Assembly: GCF_005116465.1 (NCBI RefSeq)
Contig: NZ_SWBM01000002.1
Location: forward strand, 248,001-312,000
Reading direction: 5' to 3'
DNA from: Robertmurraya kyonggiensis
GTDB lineage: Bacteria > Bacillota > Bacilli > Bacillales > Cytobacillaceae
DNA length: 64,000 bases
Part shown: positions 48,647-58,946 of the stretch, one piece after another
Layout of the letters: each line of letters starts with the position of its first letter
How positions within the stretch are numbered: position 1 is the stretch's first letter
Translations under genes and position numbers: made by a program
Notes under the pieces: generated by a model
Told to the model about the DNA's origin: nothing
Seen by the model: the letters and a program-made list of their open reading frames with translations, nothing else
The model's database searches: none

Positions 48647-49720
48647 ATGTTTGATCGATTACAAGCGGTAGAAGATCGCTATGAAAAATTAAACGAGCTT
48701 TTGAGCGATCCGGATATTGTCAATGATCCGAAAAAGCTACGTGAATATTCTAAGGAACAATCAGATATTCAACAAACGGTAGAAGTTTACCGTGAATATA
48801 AAGAAGTAAAAGAACAACTCCAGGATGCGAAGGCGATGCTCGAGGAAAAACTCGATGCGGATATGCGCGAAATGGTAAAAGAAGAATTGGGTGAGCTTGA
48901 GGAGCAAATCGAAGATCTTCAGGCGAGATTAAAGATCTTATTGATTCCAAAGGACCCAAATGATGATAAGAACGTAATCATGGAGATTCGTGGTGCTGCT
49001 GGTGGAGATGAAGCTGCTCTATTTGCTGGTGACTTATACCGCATGTACAGCCGTTTTGCTGAATCTCAAGGCTGGAGAACAGAGGTTATTGAATCAAGCT
49101 CTACAGGCGTAGGTGGATTCAAGGAGATCATTTTCATGATTAATGGAAATGGCGCTTATTCCAAGCTGAAGTTTGAAAATGGGGCACACCGTGTACAACG
49201 TGTACCAGAAACTGAGTCTGGCGGTCGTATCCATACGTCTACGGCAACAGTTGTAGTTTTACCAGAAGCAGAAGAAGTTGAAGTAGAAATCCATGACAAA
49301 GATATTCGTTTTGATACGTACGCTTCATCTGGAGCAGGTGGGCAAAGTGTTAACACGACGATGTCTGCTGTACGTTTAACACATATCCCTACAGGCATCG
49401 TTGTTACATGTCAGGATGAAAAATCTCAGCATAAAAACAGAGACAAGGCAATGAAAGTATTGCGCGCGCGTGTATATGATAAATTCCAACAAGAAGCGCA
49501 AGCGGAGTATGATCAAAACAGAAAATCAGCTGTTGGTACTGGGGACCGTTCTGAACGTATCCGTACTTACAACTTCCCACAAAACCGTGTTACTGACCAC
49601 CGCATAGGCTTAACGATTCAAAAGCTTGATCAAATCCTTCAAGGAAAAATGGATGAGATCATCGATGCGTTAATTCTTGAAGACCAATCTGCGAGATTGG
49701 AAAGAGCTTCTAATGAGTAA
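48647..49720 (+). CDS. prfA: Peptide chain release factor 1
   Basis: This class I release factor of 357 residues acts at UAA and UAG. The methylated GGQ motif is in [12 protein letters not shown] (near residue 230), followed by [11 protein letters not shown]. Its stop overlaps prmC by eight bases, and PrmC methylates exactly this glutamine, so modifier and target are translated together. Confidence 0.96.
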   Translation: MFDRLQAVEDRYEKLNELLSDPDIVNDPKKLREYSKEQSDIQQTVEVYREYKEVKEQLQDAKAMLEEKLDADMREMVKEELGELEEQIEDLQARLKILLIPKDPNDDKNVIMEIRGAAGGDEAALFAGDLYRMYSRFAESQGWRTEVIESSSTGVGGFKEIIFMINGNGAYSKLKFENGAHRVQRVPETESGGRIHTSTATVVVLPEAEEVEVEIHDKDIRFDTYASSGAGGQSVNTTMSAVRLTHIPTGIVVTCQDEKSQHKNRDKAMKVLRARVYDKFQQEAQAEYDQNRKSAVGTGDRSERIRTYNFPQNRVTDHRIGLTIQKLDQILQGKMDEIIDALILEDQSARLERASNE

Positions 49721-50573
49721 AAAAGTGTATGAAGCCCTCAAATGGGCTTCTTCTTTTTTAATGGAGAAGGGGCGCGACGAAAATGCGGGAGAGCTATTGC
49801 TGTGCCACTTCTTAGGGGTGAATCGTGCTACGTTGTTGGCGAATTTTCGTGAAGAGCTTTCTGCAGATGTTTGGGTAGAGTTTGAGCGTGCTGTTCTTCT
49901 GCATGGTGAAGGCGAGCCAATTCAATATATGATGGGCTATGAAGAGTTTTACGGTCGTCGATTTGCGGTCAATCGGGAAGTGCTGATTCCACGCCCTGAG
50001 ACAGAAGAGCTTGTGTATGGGGCGTTGGAACGGATTAAGCGGCTGTTTGGGGCTGCTGAGGGCTTGAGGTTTCTTGATATTGGGACCGGGAGCGGAGCAA
50101 TTGCGGTGACGATGAAGCTGGAGCGACCGAGCTTGCATGTGACAGCGTCGGATATTGCGAAGGAGTCACTAGAGGTTGCTGAAGGGAATGCTAAGGAGCT
50201 TGGTGCTGAAGTTGAGTTTGTTTTGGGAGATTTGTTGGCGCCATTTTTGAGTGCTGGAGATAAGTTTGATGTGATTCTCTCAAATCCACCATACATCCCA
50301 ACTGGTGATATTGAGACGATGTCGGTTGTAGTGACCGAGCATGAGCCTCATCGCGCACTATTTGCAGGTGAGGATGGACTTGATATTTACCGCCGTTTGA
50401 TGAAGCAGCTACCTTCCGTGATTGGGAAGCGAGCGCTGATTGGATTCGAAGTTGGTGCTGGTCAAAGTGAAGCTGTTTCAGGGTTATTGGCTGAGACTTT
50501 TGCAGATGCCAAAGTGGATGTCGTTTATGATATTAATGGCAAGGACCGAATGGTGTTTGCAGAGATCGGATAG
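49713..50573 (+). CDS. prmC: Release factor glutamine methyltransferase PrmC
   Basis: This 286-residue SAM-dependent methyltransferase modifies the GGQ glutamine of release factors. It contains the SAM motif [13 protein letters not shown] (near residue 115) and the NPPY signature (ILSNPPYIP, near residue 190). The ATG at 49713 overlaps prfA; the longer frame from 49677 lies inside prfA and lacks a ribosome-binding site. Confidence 0.94.
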   Translation: MSKKVYEALKWASSFLMEKGRDENAGELLLCHFLGVNRATLLANFREELSADVWVEFERAVLLHGEGEPIQYMMGYEEFYGRRFAVNREVLIPRPETEELVYGALERIKRLFGAAEGLRFLDIGTGSGAIAVTMKLERPSLHVTASDIAKESLEVAEGNAKELGAEVEFVLGDLLAPFLSAGDKFDVILSNPPYIPTGDIETMSVVVTEHEPHRALFAGEDGLDIYRRLMKQLPSVIGKRALIGFEVGAGQSEAVSGLLAETFADAKVDVVYDINGKDRMVFAEIG

Positions 50574-50585
50574 TTGTTTTGGTGG

Positions 50586-50614
50586 ACCTTCCTCGAGATT
50601 GAGGGAGGTTTTTT
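50586..50614 (+). terminator. Terminator after prmC
   Basis: ACCTTCCTC pairs with GAGGGAGGT (one G-U) and is followed by T residues. Confidence 0.8.
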
Positions 50615-50620
50615 CGTGTG

Positions 50621-50700
50621 ATCGCCGATATATCGTGATTTTCGCCGATAAAATTTGAAAAACGCCGATATAATTAAATTTTCGCCGATATCAACCTCAA
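50621..50700. repeat. Four boxes at exactly 20 bp (CGCCGATA)
   Basis: GCCGATA begins at 50624, 50644, 50664 and 50684. The 20-bp unit is close to TTCGCCGATATAAATTGAAA with an A/T-rich variable half. It lies directly behind the prmC terminator. Confidence 0.85.
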
Positions 50701-50792
50701 GCTACCTCATCTAGTCATGGGGTTTGACCGAAAAAAGGTAAATCAGAACTTGTTGAACTGATATCCGTATGCTCAATTACCATTTTTAGTAG

Positions 50793-50850
50793 TTTATGCG
50801 CGAGAATCAAGGGTTCTCACGCATAAATCAGCCTCGAACGCGCATTTCTG
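50793..50850. repeat. Palindromic GCGCGAGAATC / GTTCTCACGC element
   Basis: TTTATGCGCGAGAATC pairs with GGTTCTCACGCATAAA (two mismatches) around four bases; a third related box (GAACGCGCAT) follows 21 bp after the second. The remaining gap to spoIIR shows no gene. Confidence 0.6.
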
Positions 50851-50955
50851 CATACCTGGCCCAAACCAGTCCAACCATCTATCAAAAATTTTTCATTTTA
50901 ATAGTTTAAGATTCTTAACTCCTGTCCACAATGAGTGGTGAAGGGGTGGAGAAAC

Positions 50956-51624
50956 TTGAAAACAAACAAAATGGCACTTATTTATATATTAATCTTATCG
51001 ATTGGCACCTTGTGTAGCTTATATATTCCAAAAAATGAAGTGACAGCAAACGAACTGCAGGTCATTCCAAGTGAAGCGATTCGACTTCGGATTCTAGCAA
51101 ATAGTGATTCAGAAGAAGACCAAGCTATCAAACGTAAAGTGCGTGATGCAATTAATCTAGAAATAACAAAATGGGTGGAAGATTTAACGTCCGTCGAAGA
51201 AGCAAGACGGATTATCCAAGAAGGAATGCCTGAAATTCAAAAAATCGCTGAAAAAGTTTTACTAGAGAATAACGTGAAGCAAGATGTTCATGCTGAATTC
51301 AAATATAATGTTGATTTCCCTACAAAGCTATATGGGGAGTTTCTATATCCAGCCGGGGAGTATGAAGCAATTTTGGTAACGCTAGGAGAAGGAGCAGGAG
51401 CCAATTGGTGGTGTGTCCTTTTTCCACCACTATGTTTCTTGGACTTTTCAAATGGGGTCGCAGTAAGTGAACAGGAAGACAAAGAGACGAAAATAGAAGA
51501 GAAAGAAGTAGAAAAAGAAGTAGCCGAAAAAGAAAAAGAGGAACCTCTTGTGGTGGATGACGAAGAGGAACCCGTTAAAGTGAAGTTCTTTCTAGTAGAA
51601 ATCTTTGAAAAGATTTTTGGATAA
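50956..51624 (+). CDS. spoIIR: Stage II sporulation protein R
   Basis: This signalling protein (222 residues) is made in the forespore and secreted into the intermembrane space, where it triggers SpoIIGA processing of pro-sigma-E in the mother cell. An N-terminal signal/anchor (about 5-22) is followed by IRLRILANSDSEEDQAIKRK and GANWWCVLFPPLCFLD, hallmarks of SpoIIR. The C-terminal third is an unusual Glu/Lys-rich tail (KEVEKEVAEKEKEE). TTG at 50956 follows AAGGGGTGG; the GTG codons at 50935 and 50938 precede that site. Confidence 0.93.
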   Translation: MKTNKMALIYILILSIGTLCSLYIPKNEVTANELQVIPSEAIRLRILANSDSEEDQAIKRKVRDAINLEITKWVEDLTSVEEARRIIQEGMPEIQKIAEKVLLENNVKQDVHAEFKYNVDFPTKLYGEFLYPAGEYEAILVTLGEGAGANWWCVLFPPLCFLDFSNGVAVSEQEDKETKIEEKEVEKEVAEKEKEEPLVVDDEEEPVKVKFFLVEIFEKIFG

Positions 51625-51648
51625 GTCTTGCGCCAGCAAGGCTTTTTT
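51624..51648 (+). terminator. Terminator after spoIIR
   Basis: AGTCTTGC pairs with GCAAGGCT (one G-U) and is followed by six T. Confidence 0.75.
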
Positions 51649-51742
51649 AATACGAAAAAATAATCTAGTAAAAGTTCTATATGAAAATCTACTTCATATT
51701 AATAGTAATAGAAAATTGATGAAGGGATGTTGGAGAATGGCA

Positions 51743-52183
51743 ATGATGGTACGTTATGCACAGAATGGGGATACAAAGAAGCTAATTTCATTTTTACAAG
51801 GAGCTAATCTGGGGACAGAGGGAATCGAGAACCTAGTTGACTATTTCTTAATCATGGAAGACGAAAAAGGTTGGGTTCAAGCTACATTGGGAATTGAACC
51901 TTTAGGTAAAATTGGACTGCTGCGCTCTTTTGCGACAACCACGCAAATTGGTGAAAATGAGCTCCTCTTTATTTTTGAACAAATGCTAAAACTAGCAAAA
52001 GAGAAAGGAATCGAAAAGCTGTATCTTGCAACAAACCGGTCGTCTAGTTTATCTTTTTTCACATTACTAGGATTTCAACGTGAAGAAAAAGAGAATCTTC
52101 CACAGGAATTAATAGAGTCAGACCACGTCAATCACATCCGAACTGTGGATAACTCCGTTTTTATGGTGTTAAACCTTCAATAA
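51743..52183 (+). CDS. ywlB: GNAT-family acetyltransferase-like protein YwlB
   Basis: This protein of 146 residues has a GNAT fold: VRYAQNGDTKKLISFLQ, GWVQATLGIEPLGKIGLLRS (strand 4 region) and the SLSFFTLLGFQR motif typical of the C-terminal acetyl-CoA domain. Its place between spoIIR and ywlC matches ywlB. ATG at 51743 has TTGGAG seven bases upstream; 51737 is also possible. The acceptor substrate is unknown. Confidence 0.8.
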   Translation: MMVRYAQNGDTKKLISFLQGANLGTEGIENLVDYFLIMEDEKGWVQATLGIEPLGKIGLLRSFATTTQIGENELLFIFEQMLKLAKEKGIEKLYLATNRSSSLSFFTLLGFQREEKENLPQELIESDHVNHIRTVDNSVFMVLNLQ

Positions 52184-52327
52184 TGTGGATATATTCAAAA
52201 AGTTATCCACTTTTTTAACGTTTTTATACACAATTTGTGGATAAAGCATATGTTCCCTTCACTTTTTTTCTCCTTTCAAACGTGATAGAGTATGGTAGTA
52301 GCAAAGAGAAAATGAAGGTGGATAATC

Positions 52328-53374
52328 ATGAAGACAGAGTTACTAATAGTGGATAAAAATGTGGATAATCTCGATACCTATCCACAAATTGCACAGGCCG
52401 CTACTTTTTTAAAAGAAAATGAGGTTGTCGCTTTTCCAACAGAAACCGTGTATGGACTCGGTGGGAACGCGAAATCCGATGAAGCGGTACTGAAAATTTT
52501 CGAAGCAAAAGGCAGACCGAGCGATAATCCGCTCATTATTCATATAAGCAAAAAAGAACTACTAAACGAATTTGTGAAGGAAATCCCGGAAACGGCGTCT
52601 CTTTTAATGGAAAAATTCTGGCCAGGCCCACTGACGATTATTTTTCAAAAAAAAGATGGGGTCTTATCTGATGTGGCAACGGCTGGTCTCGAGACAGTGG
52701 CGGTGCGCATGCCTGAGCATCCATTAGCCTTAGCGCTCATCGATGTAGCGGGCTTACCAATCGCAGCGCCAAGTGCAAACCGTTCAGGCAGACCGAGTCC
52801 GACGACAGCAATGCATGTATGGGAGGATTTGAACGGACGCGTGTCGGCTGTTGTGGACGGTGGACCAACAGGCATCGGCGTGGAATCGACAGTGCTAGAT
52901 TGCACAGCTGAAATTCCACAAATTCTAAGACCCGGTGGCGTCACAAAGGAACAAATCGAAGCCGTTATTGGCGAAGTCAAGGTCGACCCAGCACTTACCA
53001 ACTTGAAGGCGTCGCCAAAATCACCGGGCATGAAATATACCCACTATGCGCCAGACGCTCCGCTTTTTTTAGTAAAAGGTTCGCGGGACTTCATTCAGCA
53101 ACTAATTGCAGAAAAAAAGCACGAGGGATTGAAAGTAGGCGTGCTGACAACGGAAGAAAACGGCGATTTTTATGAGGCAGATGCCGTGCAAGTTTGTGGA
53201 CAACGGACTCAATTAGAAACAGTCGCGACTGCGTTGTATGATAGTTTAAGAAGCTTTAACAAATCCGACGTGGATATTATTTATGGCGAAATGTTCCCGA
53301 ACGAGGGTGTGGGTCATGCGATTATGAACCGTCTCATGAAGGCTGCTGGCCATAAAATTGTAGAAGAGAGCTAA
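52328..53374 (+). CDS. ywlC: L-threonylcarbamoyladenylate synthase (Sua5/YwlC)
   Basis: This 348-residue enzyme makes threonylcarbamoyl-AMP from threonine, bicarbonate and ATP for the t6A modification of tRNA. It has the YrdC domain (FPTETVYGLGGNAKSDEAV, KGRPSDNPLIIH, SANRSGRPSPTT) and a C-terminal Sua5 domain after residue ~225 (SPGMKYTHYAPDAPL linker). GAAGGTGG precedes the ATG. Confidence 0.94.
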   Translation: MKTELLIVDKNVDNLDTYPQIAQAATFLKENEVVAFPTETVYGLGGNAKSDEAVLKIFEAKGRPSDNPLIIHISKKELLNEFVKEIPETASLLMEKFWPGPLTIIFQKKDGVLSDVATAGLETVAVRMPEHPLALALIDVAGLPIAAPSANRSGRPSPTTAMHVWEDLNGRVSAVVDGGPTGIGVESTVLDCTAEIPQILRPGGVTKEQIEAVIGEVKVDPALTNLKASPKSPGMKYTHYAPDAPLFLVKGSRDFIQQLIAEKKHEGLKVGVLTTEENGDFYEADAVQVCGQRTQLETVATALYDSLRSFNKSDVDIIYGEMFPNEGVGHAIMNRLMKAAGHKIVEES

Positions 53375-53452
53375 AAAATTTTTTCGTTTTTGTACTTGTC
53401 CCCTTATGCTTTTGCATATGCTAAGACTAGCAGGTCCAAGGGAGGCACAAGA

Positions 53453-54004
53453 ATGTCTGAATTTATCGGAGAAATGATTACACTAAACATAATGGCATTT
53501 GCTCTTGGGATGGATGCCTTTTCTGTCGGTCTGGGCATAGGGATGGTACGTATACGACTGAGACAAATTTTTAAAATCGGCATTATGATCGGTTTGTTCC
53601 ATGTGCTCATGCCGATGATGGGGATGCTAGCTGGTCGCTTTCTTTCTGATCGTTTTGGCGACATCGCGGCCTTTCTTGGCGGAGGCTTATTGTTGCTCTT
53701 AGGTATGCAAATGATTTGGTCAAGCTTCAAGGATGATGAACGAAAATTAATGGCGCCAGTTGGATTTGGTCTTTTACTCTTCTCCATTAGCGTCAGTCTT
53801 GATAGCTTTTCGGTCGGCTTGTCTCTTGGGATTTATGGAGCGAAAACGGCATTGGTACTCATTTGCTTTGGAGTATGTGCCTGTGTTTTAACGTGGCTCG
53901 GCTTACTACTGGGACGAAAAGTGCAAGGATGGATTGGAACCTATAGTGAAGCGCTTGGCGGAGGGATTCTCATGGCGTTTGGGATAAAATTATTGCTCCT
54001 ATAA
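53453..54004 (+). CDS. mntP: Manganese efflux pump MntP
   Basis: This inner-membrane exporter of 183 residues has six helices. Two repeated signatures carry the transport aspartates: [15 protein letters not shown] and [19 protein letters not shown] at 53453 follows AAGGGAGG by six bases; an upstream in-frame codon at 53390 would add a non-conserved extension. No yybP-ykoY riboswitch is visible in the short leader. Confidence 0.92.
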   Translation: MSEFIGEMITLNIMAFALGMDAFSVGLGIGMVRIRLRQIFKIGIMIGLFHVLMPMMGMLAGRFLSDRFGDIAAFLGGGLLLLLGMQMIWSSFKDDERKLMAPVGFGLLLFSISVSLDSFSVGLSLGIYGAKTALVLICFGVCACVLTWLGLLLGRKVQGWIGTYSEALGGGILMAFGIKLLLL

Positions 54005-54014
54005 AGATTTAATT

Positions 54015-54037
54015 GCTCCTGAAATGGAGCTTTTTTT
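54015..54037 (+). terminator. Terminator after mntP
   Basis: GCTCC pairs with GGAGC around a six-base loop and is followed by seven T. Confidence 0.7.
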
Positions 54038-54143
54038 AATTTGATAAAGTCAAAAAATTTACAGAAAAGTCGACATTTTTTACTATACTTACTGTTGAAG
54101 CTGGTAAAAATGTCATATAATGTAGAAAGAAGGAGGACCCAAA

Positions 54144-54584
54144 GTGAATAACATACTTTTTGTTTGCACGGGTAATACGTGTCGGAGTCCAATGGCAGCA
54201 GCTATTTTGAAAAGTAAAAATATTCCTGGGGTCGAGGTGCGCTCTGCCGGAGTGTATGCGGCGGACGGATATCCAGCCTCCCAACATGCACAACACGTGC
54301 TACAGGAGGAGAACATTGACCATCAGCATCAATCCGCGATGCTAACAAAGGATTTAATCAATTGGGCAACCTATATTTTTACTATGACGGAGAGTCATAA
54401 AGAGTCGATCATCTACATGTTTCCAGAGGGAAAAGAAAAAACATTTACGTTGAAAGAATTTGCTGGTCATGAATTTGACTGGGATATTATCGATCCGTTT
54501 GGTGGTTCGTTAGAAATGTATCGAAAGACCTACAAAGACATTCGTGAAAATATCGATAAAATAATAGAGAGATTACAGAACTAG
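54144..54584 (+). CDS. ywlE: Protein-arginine phosphatase YwlE
   Basis: This 146-residue protein has the low-molecular-weight phosphatase fold. The nucleophile loop is CTGNTCRS (Cys8-Arg14), with Thr12 at the position that gives YwlE its preference for phospho-arginine; DPFGGS carries the general acid Asp. It should reverse McsB-type arginine phosphorylation. AAAGGAGGA precedes the ATG region. Confidence 0.9.
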   Translation: MNNILFVCTGNTCRSPMAAAILKSKNIPGVEVRSAGVYAADGYPASQHAQHVLQEENIDHQHQSAMLTKDLINWATYIFTMTESHKESIIYMFPEGKEKTFTLKEFAGHEFDWDIIDPFGGSLEMYRKTYKDIRENIDKIIERLQN

Positions 54585-54607
54585 GGATCGGAATTAGGAG
54601 GAGCAGC

Positions 54608-55903
54608 ATGGAGGCAAAAAAGAAATATAAGTTTAGTTTAAGAAAGAAACTTGCTTTATTCATTACCATTTTAGCCATCATTACGTATACGACGAGTGGG
54701 TTTTTTATTTACTTTTTATACCCAATGGTAAAAGACAGCCTACCGTTTAGTGAACTAACATTCACGGTACTAACCTTGGCCCTTGGAATTGTATGGTCCG
54801 GAATTTTAGCAGCTCTGGCCGCTGGCTTCATTATTAAGCCATTGCAAAAGCTAGAAAAGGTTGCATTAAAAGCAGCTCATGGAGATATTTCCACAGAGGC
54901 AGAGCTTTCAAAATCGGATGATGAAATCCGTTCACTTGGAATTGCTTTTAACCACATGCTTCTAAATTTAAAAGACATGGTACAAAGAATAGACGAAAAC
55001 TTCCGTGAAACGAATCAAAAGGTGATTGCGATTTCTAGTGAATCATCTATGGCAGCAGAACAGGCCGAACAAATTGCTAGAACAATTGGGGAAATCTCTG
55101 CTGGAGCAGATAACTCTGCAGTTTCCATTCAAGCAACAGCTGAATCTGTTGAAGATGTTATTTGCATTGCTGAAGAGGTTCAAAAAACAGCAAACGAATC
55201 TGGAAGAGTTTCAAAGGAATTAGTGACAGACCTACAACAATCAAAAGAGGTTATCAATTCATTAGTTTCCGGTATTCAAAGACTTGCACATGAAAACGAA
55301 GGTTCTTTGCAAACTGTTAAGAGATTAGAAGAGAATGCTTCAAAGGTTGAGCAAATTATCCAGCTTGTTGGGGATATTGCAGCTCAAACAAACCTACTTG
55401 CCTTGAATGCTTCAATTGAAGCGGCTCGTGCAGGTGAGCATGGAAAAGGTTTTGCGGTTGTAGCTGAAGAGGTCCGCACACTAGCTGATGAAAGTGCGAA
55501 GGCGGTTCAAGGAATTTCTGAGCTTATAAAAAATATTCAAGAAGAAGTTCAAAATGTCGTGAAGCAAATCACTGATCAGGTGCAAGTAGCAAATCAAGAA
55601 GCACAAAAAGGTAGTAAAACAAATGAAGTCATTGAATCGATGACGGAAACTGTGAATGAAATGGCTGAATCTGTTTCAAAAATTACGACTTTAGTAGATA
55701 AACAGATGGAAAGCATTCATCATACATCCACACAATCACAAGAGGTTGCGGCCATTGCTGAAGAAACGTCTGCAGGTGCACAAGAAGTGACAGCGGCAAC
55801 GAGCAATCAAGCACAAGTGATTGAAAATGTGGAAAAGCACGCATTCGAATTAAAAGAACAAGCTGAAGAATTGAAGAATACAATTTCAAGATTCAAGCTG
55901 TAA
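54608..55903 (+). CDS. Methyl-accepting chemotaxis protein with minimal sensor loop
   Basis: This transducer of 431 residues has two membrane helices (about 14-36 and 52-74) separated by only ~12 residues, so there is no large outside sensor domain. A HAMP domain (about 75-128) leads to a long coiled-coil signalling domain with tip motif [17 protein letters not shown] near residue 295. It likely senses membrane state or acts with other receptors. TTAGGAGGAGC precedes the ATG. Confidence 0.9.
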   Translation: MEAKKKYKFSLRKKLALFITILAIITYTTSGFFIYFLYPMVKDSLPFSELTFTVLTLALGIVWSGILAALAAGFIIKPLQKLEKVALKAAHGDISTEAELSKSDDEIRSLGIAFNHMLLNLKDMVQRIDENFRETNQKVIAISSESSMAAEQAEQIARTIGEISAGADNSAVSIQATAESVEDVICIAEEVQKTANESGRVSKELVTDLQQSKEVINSLVSGIQRLAHENEGSLQTVKRLEENASKVEQIIQLVGDIAAQTNLLALNASIEAARAGEHGKGFAVVAEEVRTLADESAKAVQGISELIKNIQEEVQNVVKQITDQVQVANQEAQKGSKTNEVIESMTETVNEMAESVSKITTLVDKQMESIHHTSTQSQEVAAIAEETSAGAQEVTAATSNQAQVIENVEKHAFELKEQAEELKNTISRFKL

Positions 55904-55905
55904 AA

Positions 55906-55932
55906 GGGACAAGGGGACAGGTTCCTTGTCCC
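55906..55932. repeat. GGGACAAGG...CCTTGTCCC palindromic element
   Basis: A perfect 9-bp inverted repeat with nine bases between, placed directly after the chemotaxis gene stop. Such GGGACAAGGGGACAGG elements are frequent between Bacillus genes. Confidence 0.6.
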
Positions 55933-55938
55933 CAGCAG

Positions 55939-55972
55939 AAAACAGGCTCTCTGGATAGGGAGTCTGTTTTAA
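55939..55972 (+). terminator. Terminator after the chemotaxis gene
   Basis: AAAACAGGCTC pairs with GAGTCTGTTTT (one G-U) around a ten-base loop. Confidence 0.7.
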
Positions 55973-56081
55973 TGTTTTCAGCTTTATATTTTTGGTGCGA
56001 TATGTCAAAATGAAATCGTGAACAAGTTTGTAATTAATATTGAATTATGCGGGAAATGTATCATTAGAGGAGGCAAAACAA

Positions 56082-56525
56082 ATGAAAGTTGCAATTGCGT
56101 CAGATCATGGTGGTATTAATATTCGTGAAGAAATTAAATCGTTAATGGACGAGTTAGGCATTCAATATGAGGATTTTGGTTGTGAGTGTGAAGGTTCTGT
56201 TGATTACCCTGATTATGCATTGCCAGTAGCAGAAAAAGTGGCGGCTGGAGAATTCGATCGCGGCATTCTGATTTGTGGAACTGGAATTGGCATGAGCATT
56301 GCGGCTAACAAGGTGAAAGGCATTCGTTGTGCCCTTGTGCATGACGTGTTCAGTGCGAAGGCGACACGTCAACATAATGATACCAATATGCTGGCAATGG
56401 GAGAGCGCGTAATCGGCCCTGGTCTTGCACGTGAAATTGCGACTACTTGGCTTTCAACAGAGTACGAAGGTGGACGTCACGCAAATCGTGTTGGCAAAAT
56501 CACTGACTACGAAAGCAAGCACTAA
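56082..56525 (+). CDS. rpiB: Ribose-5-phosphate isomerase B
   Basis: This isomerase of 147 residues interconverts ribose-5-phosphate and ribulose-5-phosphate. [18 protein letters not shown] (catalytic Cys) and [16 protein letters not shown] are family motifs. ATG at 56082 follows GAGGAGG. It is co-directional with ywlG, 17 bp apart. Confidence 0.94.
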   Translation: MKVAIASDHGGINIREEIKSLMDELGIQYEDFGCECEGSVDYPDYALPVAEKVAAGEFDRGILICGTGIGMSIAANKVKGIRCALVHDVFSAKATRQHNDTNMLAMGERVIGPGLAREIATTWLSTEYEGGRHANRVGKITDYESKH

Positions 56526-56542
56526 ACATCGGAGGGATTGGC

Positions 56543-57115
56543 ATGTCTGCTGATTTGCAAAGCTGGAAGCAGCAATTCGAAACGATTTTAGATGAATTTC
56601 AGCAACAAGTCACCTTGAAAAAGAATCAGGTCTTTGTCATCGGTTGCAGTACGAGTGAAGTAATTGGCCAAAAAATTGGAACAGCAGGCTCGTTGGACGT
56701 AGCTGGGATGATTTTTACACAACTACAGGAACTTCAAAAGAAAACAGGAATTCAGCTTGCTTTTCAATGTTGTGAACATCTGAATCGAGCGATTGTTGTT
56801 GAAAGAGAAACAGCGGAGCAGCGGGGGCTCGATGAGGTAACAGTAGTGCCAGTTCGTAAGGCAGGTGGGGCGATGGCCACTTTCGCCTATCAGCATTTGC
56901 ACGATCCAGTCGTGGTTGAGCATATTCGAGCCGAAGCGGGCATCGACATAGGTGATACATTGATTGGTATGCATTTAAAACATGTTGCCGTTCCTGTAAG
57001 GGTTTCGCTGAAAGCCCTTGGGAATGCGCATATCAATTTAGCAACGACACGACCAAAATTAATTGGCGGCGTGCGGGCTGTTTATGAAAAAAAACCTGAA
57101 AATGAATCTTGCTAA
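56543..57115 (+). CDS. ywlG: TIGR01440/UPF0340 family protein YwlG
   Basis: This 190-residue protein has the UPF0340 motifs [34 protein letters not shown] and [15 protein letters not shown]. Function is unknown. It lies in an operon with rpiB (CGGAGGGATT before ATG) and upstream of glyA, as in B. subtilis. Confidence 0.9.
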   Translation: MSADLQSWKQQFETILDEFQQQVTLKKNQVFVIGCSTSEVIGQKIGTAGSLDVAGMIFTQLQELQKKTGIQLAFQCCEHLNRAIVVERETAEQRGLDEVTVVPVRKAGGAMATFAYQHLHDPVVVEHIRAEAGIDIGDTLIGMHLKHVAVPVRVSLKALGNAHINLATTRPKLIGGVRAVYEKKPENESC

Positions 57116-57175
57116 TGGAGTTTCTGTCTTGTGACAGGAGCTCTGTTTTTCTGTTTTAAACACCTGATTCGATAA

Positions 57176-57366
57176 TAAAAGGAAAAAATCCGCTTATTAA
57201 GTAATTATTATTAAAAAAGGCTTAAATAAACGGAGTAATTTCCCCTATAGGCTCGAAAAACCTGAAAATGAGGTATTTTGCTTTGCATAGTCGGAAAAAA
57301 TCCGCTTATTAACCCCGAAACGAGCTCGACTTTACATTTAACCGGAAAATTTCCGCTTATGTTGCA
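57176..57366 (+). repeat. Four-copy TCCGCTTAT element, copy C
   Basis: Boxes of the form CGGAAAAAATCCGCTTATT have TCC cores at 57189, 57241, 57301 and 57352, spaced 52, 60 and 51 bp, as in copies A and B. It occupies the first half of the 430-bp gap before glyA. Confidence 0.75.
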
Positions 57367-57410
57367 GGTTACTCGATTCAGGAAAAGCTCCAAGTGACAG
57401 GAACTCTCTA

Positions 57411-57458
57411 AAAAAACGAACAATTATTTCGAAATAGCGTCATATTATTCGGAATTTA
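57411..57458. promoter_or_regulatory. Candidate pair of PurR boxes before glyA
   Basis: AAAAAACGAACAAT (57411-57424) and, in inverse, TATTATTCGGAATTTA (57443-57458) resemble the PurBox consensus AWWWCCGAACWWT. Their central CG dinucleotides are 33 bp apart, the spacing of functional box pairs in B. subtilis, where glyA belongs to the PurR regulon. Confidence 0.6.
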
Positions 57459-57546
57459 TTATTTTTGATCCTTGCGAATTTCGGATATACAGATTAAAAT
57501 TGAAAACATGTTAATACATATTTCGGAATACGAGGGGGATTATACG

Positions 57547-58788
57547 ATGAAGCATTTAGCACAGCAGGATGAACAAGTTTTTCAAGCGATCCAAAAAGAA
57601 TTGGGACGTCAGCGTGGGAAAATTGAGTTAATTGCATCTGAAAACTTCGTTAGTGAAGCAGTAATGGAAGCACAGGGATCTGTTTTAACAAATAAGTATG
57701 CTGAGGGCTACCCAGGTAGACGTTACTATGGTGGCTGTGAATATGTCGATGTGGTGGAAGATCTAGCTCGCGACCGTGCAAAGGAAATCTTCGGTGCCGA
57801 GCATGTCAATGTTCAGCCTCATTCTGGTGCTCAAGCGAACATGGCCGTATATTTCACGATTCTCGAGCATGGTGATACGGTTTTAGGGATGAATCTTTCT
57901 CATGGTGGACACTTAACACATGGAAGTCCTGTTAACTTCTCGGGTGTTCAATACAATTTCGTTGAGTACGGAGTGGACGAAGTATCTCACACAATCAATT
58001 ATGACGATGTGTTGGAAAAAGCACGTACTCATAAGCCAAAGTTGATTGTTGCCGGTGCTAGTGCGTACCCTCGTGTGATCGATTTCAAGCGTTTCAGAGA
58101 AATCGCTGATGAAGTAGGCGCATATTTGATGGTGGATATGGCTCATATCGCTGGCCTTGTCGCTGCTGGCCTTCATCCAAACCCAGTACCATATGCAGAT
58201 TTTGTGACAACAACTACGCATAAAACACTTCGCGGTCCACGTGGAGGAATGATTTTATGCAAAGAAGAATTCGCGAAGAAAATTGATAAATCGATTTTCC
58301 CTGGAATTCAAGGTGGTCCGTTAATGCACGTAATCGCGGCAAAGGCCGTTTCCTTTGGTGAAGCTTTACAAGATAGCTTTAAGGACTATGCTGCTGCCAT
58401 TATGACGAATGCAAAGCATTTAGCTGAAGAGCTACAAAAAGAAGGTCTAACAATTGTATCAGGTGGAACTGACAACCATCTATTATTAGTAGATGTGCGT
58501 TCCCTTGGAATTACAGGAAAAGTAGCGGAGCATGTCCTTGATGAAGTGGGCATTACCGTTAATAAAAATACAATCCCTTACGATCCAGAAAGTCCATTTG
58601 TTACAAGTGGAGTTCGTATCGGAACGGCTGCTGTAACATCTCGTGGATTTGGTGCCGCAGAAATGGAAGAGATCGCTTCAATTATCAGCTTTACATTGAA
58701 AAATCATGACAATGAGGCGAAGCTTGATGAAGCCAAGCAACGTGTTGAAGCTTTAACAAGCAAATTCCCGCTCTATCAAGACAGATAA
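57547..58788 (+). CDS. glyA: Serine hydroxymethyltransferase
   Basis: This PLP enzyme of 413 residues converts serine and tetrahydrofolate to glycine and methylene-tetrahydrofolate, feeding purine and thymidylate synthesis. The PLP lysine is in [13 protein letters not shown] (near residue 230), and [10 protein letters not shown] and [12 protein letters not shown] are substrate motifs. ATG at 57547 follows GAGGGGGA; upstream in-frame ATG codons lack such a site. Confidence 0.96.
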   Translation: MKHLAQQDEQVFQAIQKELGRQRGKIELIASENFVSEAVMEAQGSVLTNKYAEGYPGRRYYGGCEYVDVVEDLARDRAKEIFGAEHVNVQPHSGAQANMAVYFTILEHGDTVLGMNLSHGGHLTHGSPVNFSGVQYNFVEYGVDEVSHTINYDDVLEKARTHKPKLIVAGASAYPRVIDFKRFREIADEVGAYLMVDMAHIAGLVAAGLHPNPVPYADFVTTTTHKTLRGPRGGMILCKEEFAKKIDKSIFPGIQGGPLMHVIAAKAVSFGEALQDSFKDYAAAIMTNAKHLAEELQKEGLTIVSGGTDNHLLLVDVRSLGITGKVAEHVLDEVGITVNKNTIPYDPESPFVTSGVRIGTAAVTSRGFGAAEMEEIASIISFTLKNHDNEAKLDEAKQRVEALTSKFPLYQDR

Positions 58789-58794
58789 TGATTC

Positions 58795-58831
58795 AAAAAG
58801 GTGAGATTCCATTGCGGAGTTTCACCTTTTT
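58795..58831 (+). terminator. Terminator after glyA
   Basis: AAAAAGGTGAGA pairs with TTTCACCTTTTT around a loop of about 13 bases. Confidence 0.75.
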
Positions 58832-58946
58832 CGTGTCATTTCGCTAACATTTTCAAGTATGAGTTGCTCTTAAAAAACTTTTTCTGTAAAATTAGACGAA
58901 GTGTGTATTGAACAATAGTTAATCGATAAAAAAAGGAGAGAAAGCA

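Noticed and set aside
53375-53452. yybP-ykoY manganese riboswitch before mntP
   Set aside because: The gap is only 78 bp and shows none of the paired elements expected for that riboswitch.
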